Source: Phormidium sp. FACHB-1136 (GTDB lineage: Bacteria > Cyanobacteriota > Cyanobacteriia > Phormidesmidales > Phormidesmidaceae). Taken from it: 64,000 bases of DNA. Made by a program: the position numbers and the translations under genes. The notes under the pieces are model-generated. The model was not told the origin of the DNA. It worked only from the letters and a program-made list of their open reading frames with translations, and made no database searches. This document shows positions 9,724 to 16,883 of this stretch, in pieces. How positions within the stretch are numbered: the first letter of the stretch is position 1; every line of letters starts with the position of its first letter. The stretch lies in NCBI RefSeq assembly GCF_014697375.1, contig NZ_JACJRS010000021.1:1-64000 (forward strand), given 5' to 3'.

Positions 9724-9849
9724 GGTTGGCTGACAAAACTTGCCAGAACCCAGATCCGCCCAAGGGTCAGGAGACCTGACCCCTACATGGCCCTTTGACG
9801 GTAGGGGCACGGCTTCCGCGCCCGGTGCAGAATTGTTTGTCAGCCAACC
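9724..9849. repeat. 126-bp element with perfect 14-bp terminal inverted repeats
   Basis: The ends ggttggctgacaaa (9724-9737) and tttgtcagccaacc (9836-9849) are perfect reverse complements. Inside lies the hairpin gggtcagg-aga-cctgaccc at 9764-9782, a core that recurs at 31809 and 50974. The element ends two bases before the stop codon of the DUF305 gene. It codes for nothing and may act as a transcript end for that gene or be a dispersed non-autonomous element. Confidence 0.6.
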
Positions 9850-9851
9850 CG

Positions 9852-10589
9852 CTATTGGTCGTACCAATCCTTGCGCCACTGCTGCATTTGGTCAATTTCC
9901 GCCTGTTGAGAGGTCAAAATCGCCTCGGCGAGGGTTTGCATTTCGGGACGAGTGCTCTTGGATTGGGCTTCTTGGGCCATCACTAAGGCTCCCTCGTGGT
10001 GGGGAATCATGGCGTCAAGGAAGCGCAGGTCAAATTCATCGTCGGCTCCGCCCAAATCCATATCCATCCGCATCGCTGCCGCCATCTCCTCAGACATCGC
10101 CATATCGTGCTTCATCGCGGCGTGATACATCACGGGCTCTGGGCTGGCATCGGGATACCACGCCTTGCGCCACTGCTGCATTTGGTCGATTTCCTGGGCC
10201 TGGGCAGCGATGATGGCCTCGGCAAGCTGGCGAATTTCGGGCCGCTGAGACTGTTCAAGGGCCGCTTCTGCCATGATCACGGCTCCCTGGTGGTGAATCA
10301 CCATCGCGTCGATGAAGCGGAGGTCATAGGTGGCATCCGCTGGGCCAAGATCCATGGCGTGATCACCGTGGCCAGCCCCAGCAGCGGTTCCGTGGCCCCC
10401 GTGGCTATCGGCGGGCGGCATGGTGCAGAGTTCCCCCTTAGCCCCGGTAGCATCCCTTTCGCAGGGAACCGCCGATGAGGACTCGGATAACGATTCACCC
10501 CTGGGGATGCCGCTGCCACAGGCATAGATCAGAACGCTGAGGGGGATGAGGGTCGCCACGGTAAATCGTTTGCGCTGCCAAAGGGTCAC
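9852..10589 (-). CDS. DUF305 family lipoprotein with two DUF305 repeats
   Basis: The protein has a lipoprotein signal (LIPLSVLIYAC, Cys at about residue 24), then a His/Gly-rich linker (SHGGHG, GHGDH), and two copies of the DUF305 helical domain at about residues 85-150 and 175-245. Each copy shows the family pattern RF(I/L)DAM-x-(I/P)HH-(Q/E)GA and ends with QQAEIDQMQQWR-like sequence. DUF305 proteins are ferritin-like four-helix proteins often found with copper or metal handling genes. The His, Met and Asp content here suggests metal binding outside the membrane. A second secreted His-rich protein lies 63 bases upstream on the same strand, so the two may form an operon. The exact role is unknown. 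Confidence 0.85.
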   Translation of the reverse strand: MTLWQRKRFTVATLIPLSVLIYACGSGIPRGESLSESSSAVPCERDATGAKGELCTMPPADSHGGHGTAAGAGHGDHAMDLGPADATYDLRFIDAMVIHHQGAVIMAEAALEQSQRPEIRQLAEAIIAAQAQEIDQMQQWRKAWYPDASPEPVMYHAAMKHDMAMSEEMAAAMRMDMDLGGADDEFDLRFLDAMIPHHEGALVMAQEAQSKSTRPEMQTLAEAILTSQQAEIDQMQQWRKDWYDQ

Positions 10590-10652
10590 GGTGAATGCTG
10601 CTCCTAGTGAGGGTATGGTGTGCGGGATGGTGTGCGGGTATGGTAATGGGCC

Positions 10653-11399
10653 TTATCTGTCGTCGGTTGGGGCTGGCTGGGGATCTACCGCGCTAGGTGT
10701 CATGCGCCGGAAGGATTGATGGATTTGGCTGAGCAGGTTATCTAGGTCGTGGCTGCGGGCATTGTAGCGACTGACCAAAAGGGCGGTGGCGTTGCCATAG
10801 CCCACCACACTCAGGAAGGCATGGGTGGGTTCCGACTCTGGTAAATCCGTCAGCCATAGCCGTATTGCCGTGGTGCCGTCCATGGTGATGGCGTCGTAGC
10901 GAGCGACCGTGTGGCCCTCGGCCTGGATATCGGCCATCAGAGCGGCAAACACCTGCCCCGGTGCCTCGGTATACCAGGAAATTTCGGTGGTGATGGTGGG
11001 CTCTGCCGGAGACTGGGCCTTCAGCAAGGGCGAGGTCTCGGCGTGGGTGATCGTCCAACCCTGGGGAAAACCCACCGTAAAGTGATTGCCGTGGGCCGCC
11101 GTGACCAATTCCACCGGGCTAGGGGCACTGGGGCGCGGCTGGTTCCAATCATCCAGTTCTGGATTGGCGCTAGGGTCATCCTCCCCGTGTCCATCGGTAC
11201 TGTGTCCATCGGTACTGTGTCCATCCATCGCCATCGCTGGGGTAGCTTGGACAGTCCCCAAAGAAGCCGTCGAAGGCGTGGGGGAGCGTTGGAGTTGTGC
11301 TTCAGCGGGTAGGGCCATCCCTAGGGCCATCGCCAGCCCCACCCAGGCCATTAGCCCGCCCTGGCCTATGGTTCGGCCACTCCGTTCCCTGATCACCAT
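10653..11399 (-). CDS. Secreted protein with DGHST repeats, unknown function
   Basis: The 248-residue protein has a signal peptide (AWVGLAMALGMALPAEA, cleavage near residue 35) followed by a low-complexity metal-binding-like stretch, MDGHSTDGHSTDGHGEDD. The C-terminal 150 residues form a globular domain (HFTVGFPQGWTITHAE ... LLSQIHQSFR) resembling PsbP/DcrB-like folds in general pattern, but I cannot place it firmly. It precedes the DUF305 gene on the same strand. The His-rich stretch is encoded by a short DNA tandem repeat, so copy number may vary between strains. Confidence 0.7.
   Translation of the reverse strand: MVIRERSGRTIGQGGLMAWVGLAMALGMALPAEAQLQRSPTPSTASLGTVQATPAMAMDGHSTDGHSTDGHGEDDPSANPELDDWNQPRPSAPSPVELVTAAHGNHFTVGFPQGWTITHAETSPLLKAQSPAEPTITTEISWYTEAPGQVFAALMADIQAEGHTVARYDAITMDGTTAIRLWLTDLPESEPTHAFLSVVGYGNATALLVSRYNARSHDLDNLLSQIHQSFRRMTPSAVDPQPAPTDDR
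11192..11226. repeat. Short tandem repeat inside the DGHST coding region
   Basis: The 15-base unit gtgtccatcggtact is present twice in a row, followed by a partial third copy (gtgtccatcc). It encodes the repeated residues D-G-H-S-T on the minus strand. It keeps the reading frame, so changes in copy number would only lengthen or shorten the His-rich segment. Confidence 0.7.
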
Positions 11400-11887
11400 G
11401 CCTCACCGTCCTCTCGAAATGTTTGCTATCGCCATGACCTTTAGGCTCACCCTAGGGTTCCAGGGGCACCCTGGTCTGCGGGTTAGGCATCTCCCGCCGC
11501 CAAAGACTCCGCTTAATCTAACAGATGGGGGCGTCTAGGGTGAGGATATTCTGTGACGCTTGATCCAGTTTGAGGATCTAATTTAGGGAATCTAAATTTA
11601 GGGGTGTTTGGCAATCCTAGGAGGGCCACCCTGTGGCGCGGAGGGAAAGTTCGCGGCTGGGTCAGAATCGTGGCTATAATTTCCCCATGCGCGAGTGCCA
11701 AGGGGATGAGGCAGACCACAAGCCCTGATGGTCAGGGAAACTCTTCTCGGCGGCTTACTCTGGCTGTAAAAGGTTGTTCCCGAACATTTTGTAGCGACAT
11801 TTTTTATAACAACTTTATAACGGCATTTTCTATAGCGGTATTCTATGGCGGCTTTGATGGCAGCAGAACACACCACTGGCCCATCCC
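11400..11887. other. Intergenic region upstream of the hybrid kinase gene
   Basis: This 488-base divergent region must hold the promoters of the secreted protein and the hybrid kinase. The last 100 bases are AT-rich and repetitive: tttataac, ctttataacgg, tctatagcgg and tctatggcgg follow each other as imperfect 13-16 base units, some of which could act as -10 boxes. I see no small gene or structured RNA. Confidence 0.4.
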
Positions 11888-14800
11888 ATGTTTCCAGAAC
11901 CCAGCCTGTCTGAGCAACTGGCAGCGGCCCAGGAGCAGATTCGGCATCTCTCTCAACAATTAGCGACCGAGCGCGAGGCGGCGCAGCAGGCCCAGGCCCA
12001 GTGGCAACGGCAGCTTGAGCAACAGCAACACCAGATCGCCCAGCTCTCGGCCCAGGTGGATCAGGCTGAGGTGAGCCAGAAAACGACGGCCATCTCCCTA
12101 GATGATGCCGAAACGCTGTATCGTGCCCTATTCGAGTCCATCGATGAAGGGGTTTGCCTCTTTGAGCGGTTGCCCCTGCGGCCCGATGGTCTGCGCGACT
12201 ATGCCTATGTGGCGATGAACCCAGCCATGCGGTCGATGTTTGGCATTCCGGATCTCAGTGGGCAGTCCGTCCGCGACCATTTTCCAGGGGAGGTAGAGGA
12301 TTGCTACGACCGCTATGATCACGTTCTGGAAACCGGGGAGTCGATACGGTTTGAGCGCGAATTGCCGCTTCAGGACAAGGTGCTGGAGATATTTTTGAGC
12401 CGTGTGGAAGATAGCGCAGGCCATCGGCTGCTGGCGGTGATTCAGGATGTGACCGCCCGCAAGCGCACCGAGCGCAATTTGGACTTTTTGGCGGACTTGG
12501 CCACCGATCTCTCCCGCCTGTCCACCGCCGAAGAAATCATGCGCACCGTCGGGGCCAAGGTGGGCGATTATCTCCAGGCCACCCTCTGTGTGTTCGCCCA
12601 CATTGACGAAGCCGCTGACCAAGCCACGGTGAACTACACCTGGCATAGTGCCGATAAGCCCGATGCCGTTGGGGGGTATCGCCTATCAGACTTCATCACC
12701 GAGGCGTTTCGGCAGGCGGCACGGGCCAGAGAACCGATTGTTATCAACGACACCCAGCAGGATCCTCGGGTGGCTAGGGATCGCTATGTCGCCCTCCAGA
12801 TTCGGGCCTATGTCGCTGTGCCCTTCCATCGCGAGGGCCGTTGGAAATACCTGTTGACCGTGAACGATGCCATACCCCGGACGTGGCGAGAGGACGAAAT
12901 TGCCCTGATTGAAGCAGTGACCAACCGCATCTTCCCCCGCCTAGAACGGGCCGAAGCCGAAGCCGCCGCGAAAGACCTGGCTAACCGTTTGACCTTGGCC
13001 CTGCAATTGGGTTCCTACGGCGTTAGCGAGTGGGATTTTGTCAATCCTCCCGTCTGGGATCAGCAGATCTATCACCTGTATGGCCTGCAAGACCTAGGAC
13101 GACCTGTCACCTACCAAGACTGGCATGATCGCCTGCATCCGGACGATGTTAACCGGGTCGAGGATCAATTATCCCAGGCCCAGACAGGCCGAGAGGTGAT
13201 TGCCGCTGAGTTTCGGATTTGCCGACCGGATGCCACCCTGCGGTGGGTGCAAGCCTTTGCCCAAACCCAGTACGATGCAGAGGGACACCCCGTGCGAATG
13301 GTGAGCATTACCCAAGATATTACTGCGCGGAAAGCAGCGGAAGCGGCCCTACAAGACCTGACCGACCGTCTATCGTTGGCCTTACAAGCTGGATCCATTG
13401 GCACCTGGGATTGGGACTGCGTAAACGAGGTGAACTGGGATGACCAGATGTACGTCCTCTACGGCCTGCAAAATTCGAGGGAACGGGCGATTTACCTCAC
13501 CTGGCTCAACAGCCTCCACCCCGACGACCGTGACCGGGCTGACGCCTTGCTGAAAAAAGCTTTGCGGGGCGAGGCGGTCTATGACATCGAGTTTCGCATT
13601 CTGCGTCCTGACGGAGAACTGCGCTGGATCTATGCCGTGGCCCAAGTGCAGCGCGACAGCCAAGGCAACCCTACTCGGATGGTGGGCATCAACCAAGACA
13701 TTACCGAGCGCAAACAGGCTGAATCAGAACTTCAGTGTTTGGCAAGCCGTTTATCTTTGGCATTGCAGGCGGGGCATATTGGCTTTTGGCTGTGGGATTT
13801 AGACCAAGACCTATTTTGGGATCCCTCCCTCTGCCGTATCTATGGCCTGCCTGAGACGGATCGGATTACCGACTGGCAAACCTGGCGAAACCTCGTCCAC
13901 CCTGAGGATATTGATCCGGTGGAAGCCTTGCTGCAAGCTGCCCTTCAGGGTGCGCCCTACGAGGGAACGGAGTTTCGGATTTATCGCACCGATGGCGCAC
14001 TGCGGTGGATTCAGTCCTCGGCCTATGTGCAGCGAGACGAGCAGGGCCAGCCCGTACACATGATTGGTATTAACCAAGATATTACCGTCCGCAAACAGGC
14101 AGAACTGGCACTGAAGGAGCAGAGTAGCCGCCTCACCTTGGCCCTGAAAGCCGGATCCTACGGCATTTGGGAATGGAATTTGGGTAGCGACCTGATGTGG
14201 GATGACCAAATTTATCAGGACTACGGTTTGCAAGACCTGGGACGGCCTATTACCTACCAAGACTGGCGGGGGGCCGTTCATCCCGATGATCTAAACTGGG
14301 TTGAGGCGCAGTTGGAGGCCGACCTACGGGCCAGCATCCCCTTCAATGCCGAGCTTCGCATTCGTCGCCCCGATGGCGAGGTACGGTGGGTGTTGTCTAC
14401 GGCCAAACTGTACTGCGATGGCCAGGGCCAGCCCCTGCGTATGGTGGGCCTTCACCAAGACATTACCCACCGCAAACAGGCCGAGCAGGATATTCGGGAG
14501 AGTCGAGCCAAGTTTCAGCGCCTTGTGGATGACATTGGGGATCGATTTGTCATCTTTAGCCACACGGGGACGGTGATGACCTACGTCAGTGGTGGGTTGC
14601 AGGCCATCTTTGGTGTGCCACCAGAGGCCGTTTTGGGTAAACCCTGGGCCACCGCCGTCAACTGGTTTCCCGAAACCATAGAACTAGCCCAGGCCGAAGT
14701 TCAAAAGCTCCTCACCGATAGGGTGCCCTCCCAGGAATTTGAGATGGCCTTTACCCGGTCAGATGGGGAGGTTCGCATCATCCATGTCGTGCAGCACCCC

Positions 14801-16129
14801 GTTTGGGATGAAGCGAACCACCTGTTGGCCATTGAGGGGTTAATCGAAGACATTACGGAGCGCAAAGCCACCGAAGTGGCCCTGCGCCGCACCAATGCCG
14901 AACTCGAACGCGCCACCCGCCTCAAGGACGAATTTCTGGCCAACATGAGCCACGAACTCCGCACCCCCCTCAACGCCATCCTGGGCATGACCGAAGGGCT
15001 GCAAGAGGAAATCTTTGGCCCCCTGAATGAACGCCAGCAGCACAGCCTAGCCACCATTGAGCGCAGTGGCAACCACCTGCTCGCGCTGATTAACGACGTT
15101 CTGGATCTCGCCAAAATTGAGGCGGGTCAGATGGAGCTAGACTTCAGTGCCATCAACGTCAGTCTGCTGTGCAGTGCTAGCGTCACCTTTGTGAAGCAGC
15201 AGGCCCACAAAAAACGTCAGCGGATCGAAACCCACATCCCTGAAGGTCTGCCCGACCTCTACGGGGATGACCGTCGCCTCCGTCAAGTGTTGATCAACCT
15301 GCTCACCAATGCCGTCAAATTCACCCCCGAAGGAGGTCAGATTACCCTCACCGCCAGCTATACCACCCTAGCCCCAGACGCGACGACCCAGGCCGGAACC
15401 TGGATTCACCCCCAGGTGCCCCCCAGCGACACCCTAGGCCTGCTGTCCCTGGCGGTTAGCGATACTGGCATTGGCATTAGCCCCGAAGATGCCCAAAAGC
15501 TGTTTCAGCCCTTTACGCAGGTCAATGCCGCCCTCAATCGCCAACACGAAGGCACGGGCCTGGGGCTCTCCCTAGTCAAACGCATTGTGAATGCCCATGG
15601 CGGCGAGGTCACGCTTGCCAGCGAAGTGGGCCATGGCAGTTGCTTTACCGTGCAGATCCCGATCATTCCCATTCCCGGCGAGTCCTCCCTCGGCGCGGAT
15701 TCTACCGCTTCCATTGCCGCCTCTCCCCCAACCGAACCCGCCGAGGCCCCCCTCATCCTGCTGGCCGAAGACAACGAAGCCAGCATCAGCACCACAACCT
15801 CCTACCTAGAGGCCAAGGGCTACCGAATTATTGTGGCTCGCAACGGTCTAGAGTCAGTCACCCTGGCCGCAACGGCCCAGCCCGATGTCATTTTGATGGA
15901 CATTCAAATGCCCCACCTCGACGGCCTAGAAGCCATCCGCCAAATTCGCCAAAATCCGGCCCTGGCCACGGTGCCTATCATCGCCCTCACCGCCCTCGCC
16001 ATGCCCATCGACGAGGAACGCTGCCTCGCCGCCGGGGCCAATCAGTACCTCAGTAAACCCATCCGCCTCAAGCAACTCTTCCAACGGATCACCGCCGCCC
16101 TGGCCCCTGTAACCCCACCATCCTCGTAG
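11888..16129 (+). CDS. Multi-PAS/GAF hybrid histidine kinase with receiver domain
   Basis: The 1413-residue cytoplasmic sensor has no membrane segment. Order: coiled coil (about 5-60), PAS (75-190), GAF (200-355), four tandem PAS_3 domains with PAC tails (about 368-488, 493-613, 618-738, 747-868), another PAS (871-995), HisKA with phospho-acceptor H1022 in NMSHELRTP, HATPase (NLLTNAVKF, DTGIGIS, GTGLGLSL) and a C-terminal receiver with D1338 in LMDIQMPHLDG. It therefore autophosphorylates and passes the phosphate to its own receiver, with a further partner unknown. The four PAS_3 units are close copies (the GLQDLGRPxTYQDW motif in the first and fourth), so they arose by internal duplication. 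The GAF domain lacks a clear bilin-binding cysteine motif. The stimulus cannot be read from sequence. Confidence 0.92.
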   Translation: MFPEPSLSEQLAAAQEQIRHLSQQLATEREAAQQAQAQWQRQLEQQQHQIAQLSAQVDQAEVSQKTTAISLDDAETLYRALFESIDEGVCLFERLPLRPDGLRDYAYVAMNPAMRSMFGIPDLSGQSVRDHFPGEVEDCYDRYDHVLETGESIRFERELPLQDKVLEIFLSRVEDSAGHRLLAVIQDVTARKRTERNLDFLADLATDLSRLSTAEEIMRTVGAKVGDYLQATLCVFAHIDEAADQATVNYTWHSADKPDAVGGYRLSDFITEAFRQAARAREPIVINDTQQDPRVARDRYVALQIRAYVAVPFHREGRWKYLLTVNDAIPRTWREDEIALIEAVTNRIFPRLERAEAEAAAKDLANRLTLALQLGSYGVSEWDFVNPPVWDQQIYHLYGLQDLGRPVTYQDWHDRLHPDDVNRVEDQLSQAQTGREVIAAEFRICRPDATLRWVQAFAQTQYDAEGHPVRMVSITQDITARKAAEAALQDLTDRLSLALQAGSIGTWDWDCVNEVNWDDQMYVLYGLQNSRERAIYLTWLNSLHPDDRDRADALLKKALRGEAVYDIEFRILRPDGELRWIYAVAQVQRDSQGNPTRMVGINQDITERKQAESELQCLASRLSLALQAGHIGFWLWDLDQDLFWDPSLCRIYGLPETDRITDWQTWRNLVHPEDIDPVEALLQAALQGAPYEGTEFRIYRTDGALRWIQSSAYVQRDEQGQPVHMIGINQDITVRKQAELALKEQSSRLTLALKAGSYGIWEWNLGSDLMWDDQIYQDYGLQDLGRPITYQDWRGAVHPDDLNWVEAQLEADLRASIPFNAELRIRRPDGEVRWVLSTAKLYCDGQGQPLRMVGLHQDITHRKQAEQDIRESRAKFQRLVDDIGDRFVIFSHTGTVMTYVSGGLQAIFGVPPEAVLGKPWATAVNWFPETIELAQAEVQKLLTDRVPSQEFEMAFTRSDGEVRIIHVVQHPVWDEANHLLAIEGLIEDITERKATEVALRRTNAELERATRLKDEFLANMSHELRTPLNAILGMTEGLQEEIFGPLNERQQHSLATIERSGNHLLALINDVLDLAKIEAGQMELDFSAINVSLLCSASVTFVKQQAHKKRQRIETHIPEGLPDLYGDDRRLRQVLINLLTNAVKFTPEGGQITLTASYTTLAPDATTQAGTWIHPQVPPSDTLGLLSLAVSDTGIGISPEDAQKLFQPFTQVNAALNRQHEGTGLGLSLVKRIVNAHGGEVTLASEVGHGSCFTVQIPIIPIPGESSLGADSTASIAASPPTEPAEAPLILLAEDNEASISTTTSYLEAKGYRIIVARNGLESVTLAATAQPDVILMDIQMPHLDGLEAIRQIRQNPALATVPIIALTALAMPIDEERCLAAGANQYLSKPIRLKQLFQRITAALAPVTPPSS

Positions 16130-16172
16130 AGAGCGTTTGAAAAGGGATCTGCGGTCATTTGAGGTATCTGCT

Positions 16173-16479
16173 GATCCCCCCTAGCTCCCTTAGTAAGGCT
16201 ACTGTGTACACATAAGTCTTGAAACCCTTGCTGTCAGGGCTTTGCCCTCATCCCCCAACCCCTTCTCCCAGGGCGGGAGAAGGGGAGCCGGAAAGCCCTG
16301 TCTGGCTTCCCCCTCACCCGTTTTTGGGAGAGGGGGACTGAGGGGGTGAGGGCCGAGATGTGTGTACACAGCAGCTTAGTAAGGGGGGAACTGGACTCGA
16401 AGGGAAGGGGATTCTGGACTCAAAGTCCGCCTTTTTTGAGACTCAAAGTCCCCCTTTATAAGGGGGATTTAGGGGGATC
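16173..16479. repeat. Dispersed repeat (gatcccccctag ... ttagggggatc), interrupted
   Basis: The ends gatcccccctag and ttagggggatc form inverted termini. The same repeat occurs uninterrupted at 52814-52909, with shared internal sequence such as gtaaggggggaac and agtcaaagtccccctttt. Here it is split by a 176-base insertion at 16199-16374. It has no coding capacity. Confidence 0.75.
16199..16374. mobile_element. 176-bp MITE-like insertion with 10-bp target duplication
   Basis: Terminal inverted repeats are ctactgtgtacaca on the left and tgtgtacacagcag on the right (13 of 14 matching). The element is flanked on both sides by the direct repeat cttagtaagg (16189-16198 and 16375-16384), a target-site duplication. 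Inside is an inverted-repeat core (16244-16353, gccctcatcccc ... gggggtgagggc) related to the repeat at 34546-34641. With no open reading frame, it must be moved by a transposase in trans. Confidence 0.8.
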
Positions 16480-16537
16480 CTCCAAGGGGTTACCAATAGA
16501 GCCGAGAGGTGTATAAGCCGTAGCCCAACCTGGGAGA

Positions 16538-16555
16538 GAGACGGTAACCCGTCTC
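16538..16555. terminator. Hairpin downstream of the Nif11-like gene
   Basis: The sequence gagacgg-taac-ccgtctc forms a perfect 7-base stem with a 4-base loop. It lies 37-54 bases beyond the stop of the minus-strand Nif11-like gene, so it could end that transcript, but there is no T-run. Confidence 0.3.
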
Positions 16556-16591
16556 CAGATCCTCTCTCTCAACCGAGGATGAAACCCTAGA

Positions 16592-16801
16592 CTAAATGCC
16601 CGGAATTTCGGAGAGTTCACAGTCCAGTTCTTCCACAGAGAACCGGGTGGAAGACTGCCATTCTTCTAGGGTAAATTCATAGCCATGTTGCTGGGCGAGT
16701 TGGACAAATTCCTCTGGCGTGGCGGAGACACTGAGACGATCTTTGAGGGCAGGATTGGCTTGGGCATCGCGAAAAAGCCGGACAACGTGAGCCTGGGACA
16801 T
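16592..16801 (-). CDS. Nif11-like small protein
   Basis: The 69-residue protein matches the Nif11 leader-type domain: an N-terminal helix (HVVRLFRDAQANPALKDRL), then SVSATPEEFVQLAQQHGYEFTLEEW, and an acidic tail (EELDCELSEIPGI). Nif11-type domains are known both as leaders of ribosomally made peptides and as stand-alone small proteins. Here the tail has a single Cys and ends in PGI rather than a clear Gly-Gly cut site with a core peptide, and no maturation enzyme is nearby, so a RiPP precursor role is doubtful. An AGAGG ribosome site lies about 8 bases before the ATG. It is divergent from the pseudokinase gene. Confidence 0.75.
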   Translation of the reverse strand: MSQAHVVRLFRDAQANPALKDRLSVSATPEEFVQLAQQHGYEFTLEEWQSSTRFSVEELDCELSEIPGI

Positions 16802-16883
16802 GGTGATTTCCTCTGAAAACCCTTGCAGGCATCATAGGAATAGCAGGACAGGAAGCCGAAAAAATCGAACAAAGTTTTAATAA

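Larger units (their letters stand above)
16130..16591. other. Intergenic region filled with nested repeats
   Basis: This 462-base region between the hybrid kinase and the Nif11-like gene has no gene. Most of it (16173-16479) is a dispersed repeat interrupted by a second element. The rest holds the hairpin at 16538-16555. The parts are listed separately. Confidence 0.7.

Noticed and set aside
12128-12646. 172-residue minus-strand open frame inside the hybrid kinase gene
   Set aside because: The plus-strand gene is certain over this stretch and the reverse translation is featureless.
16592-16801. RiPP precursor gene cluster
   Set aside because: No maturation enzyme, transporter or Gly-Gly cut site with core peptide is visible near the Nif11-like gene.
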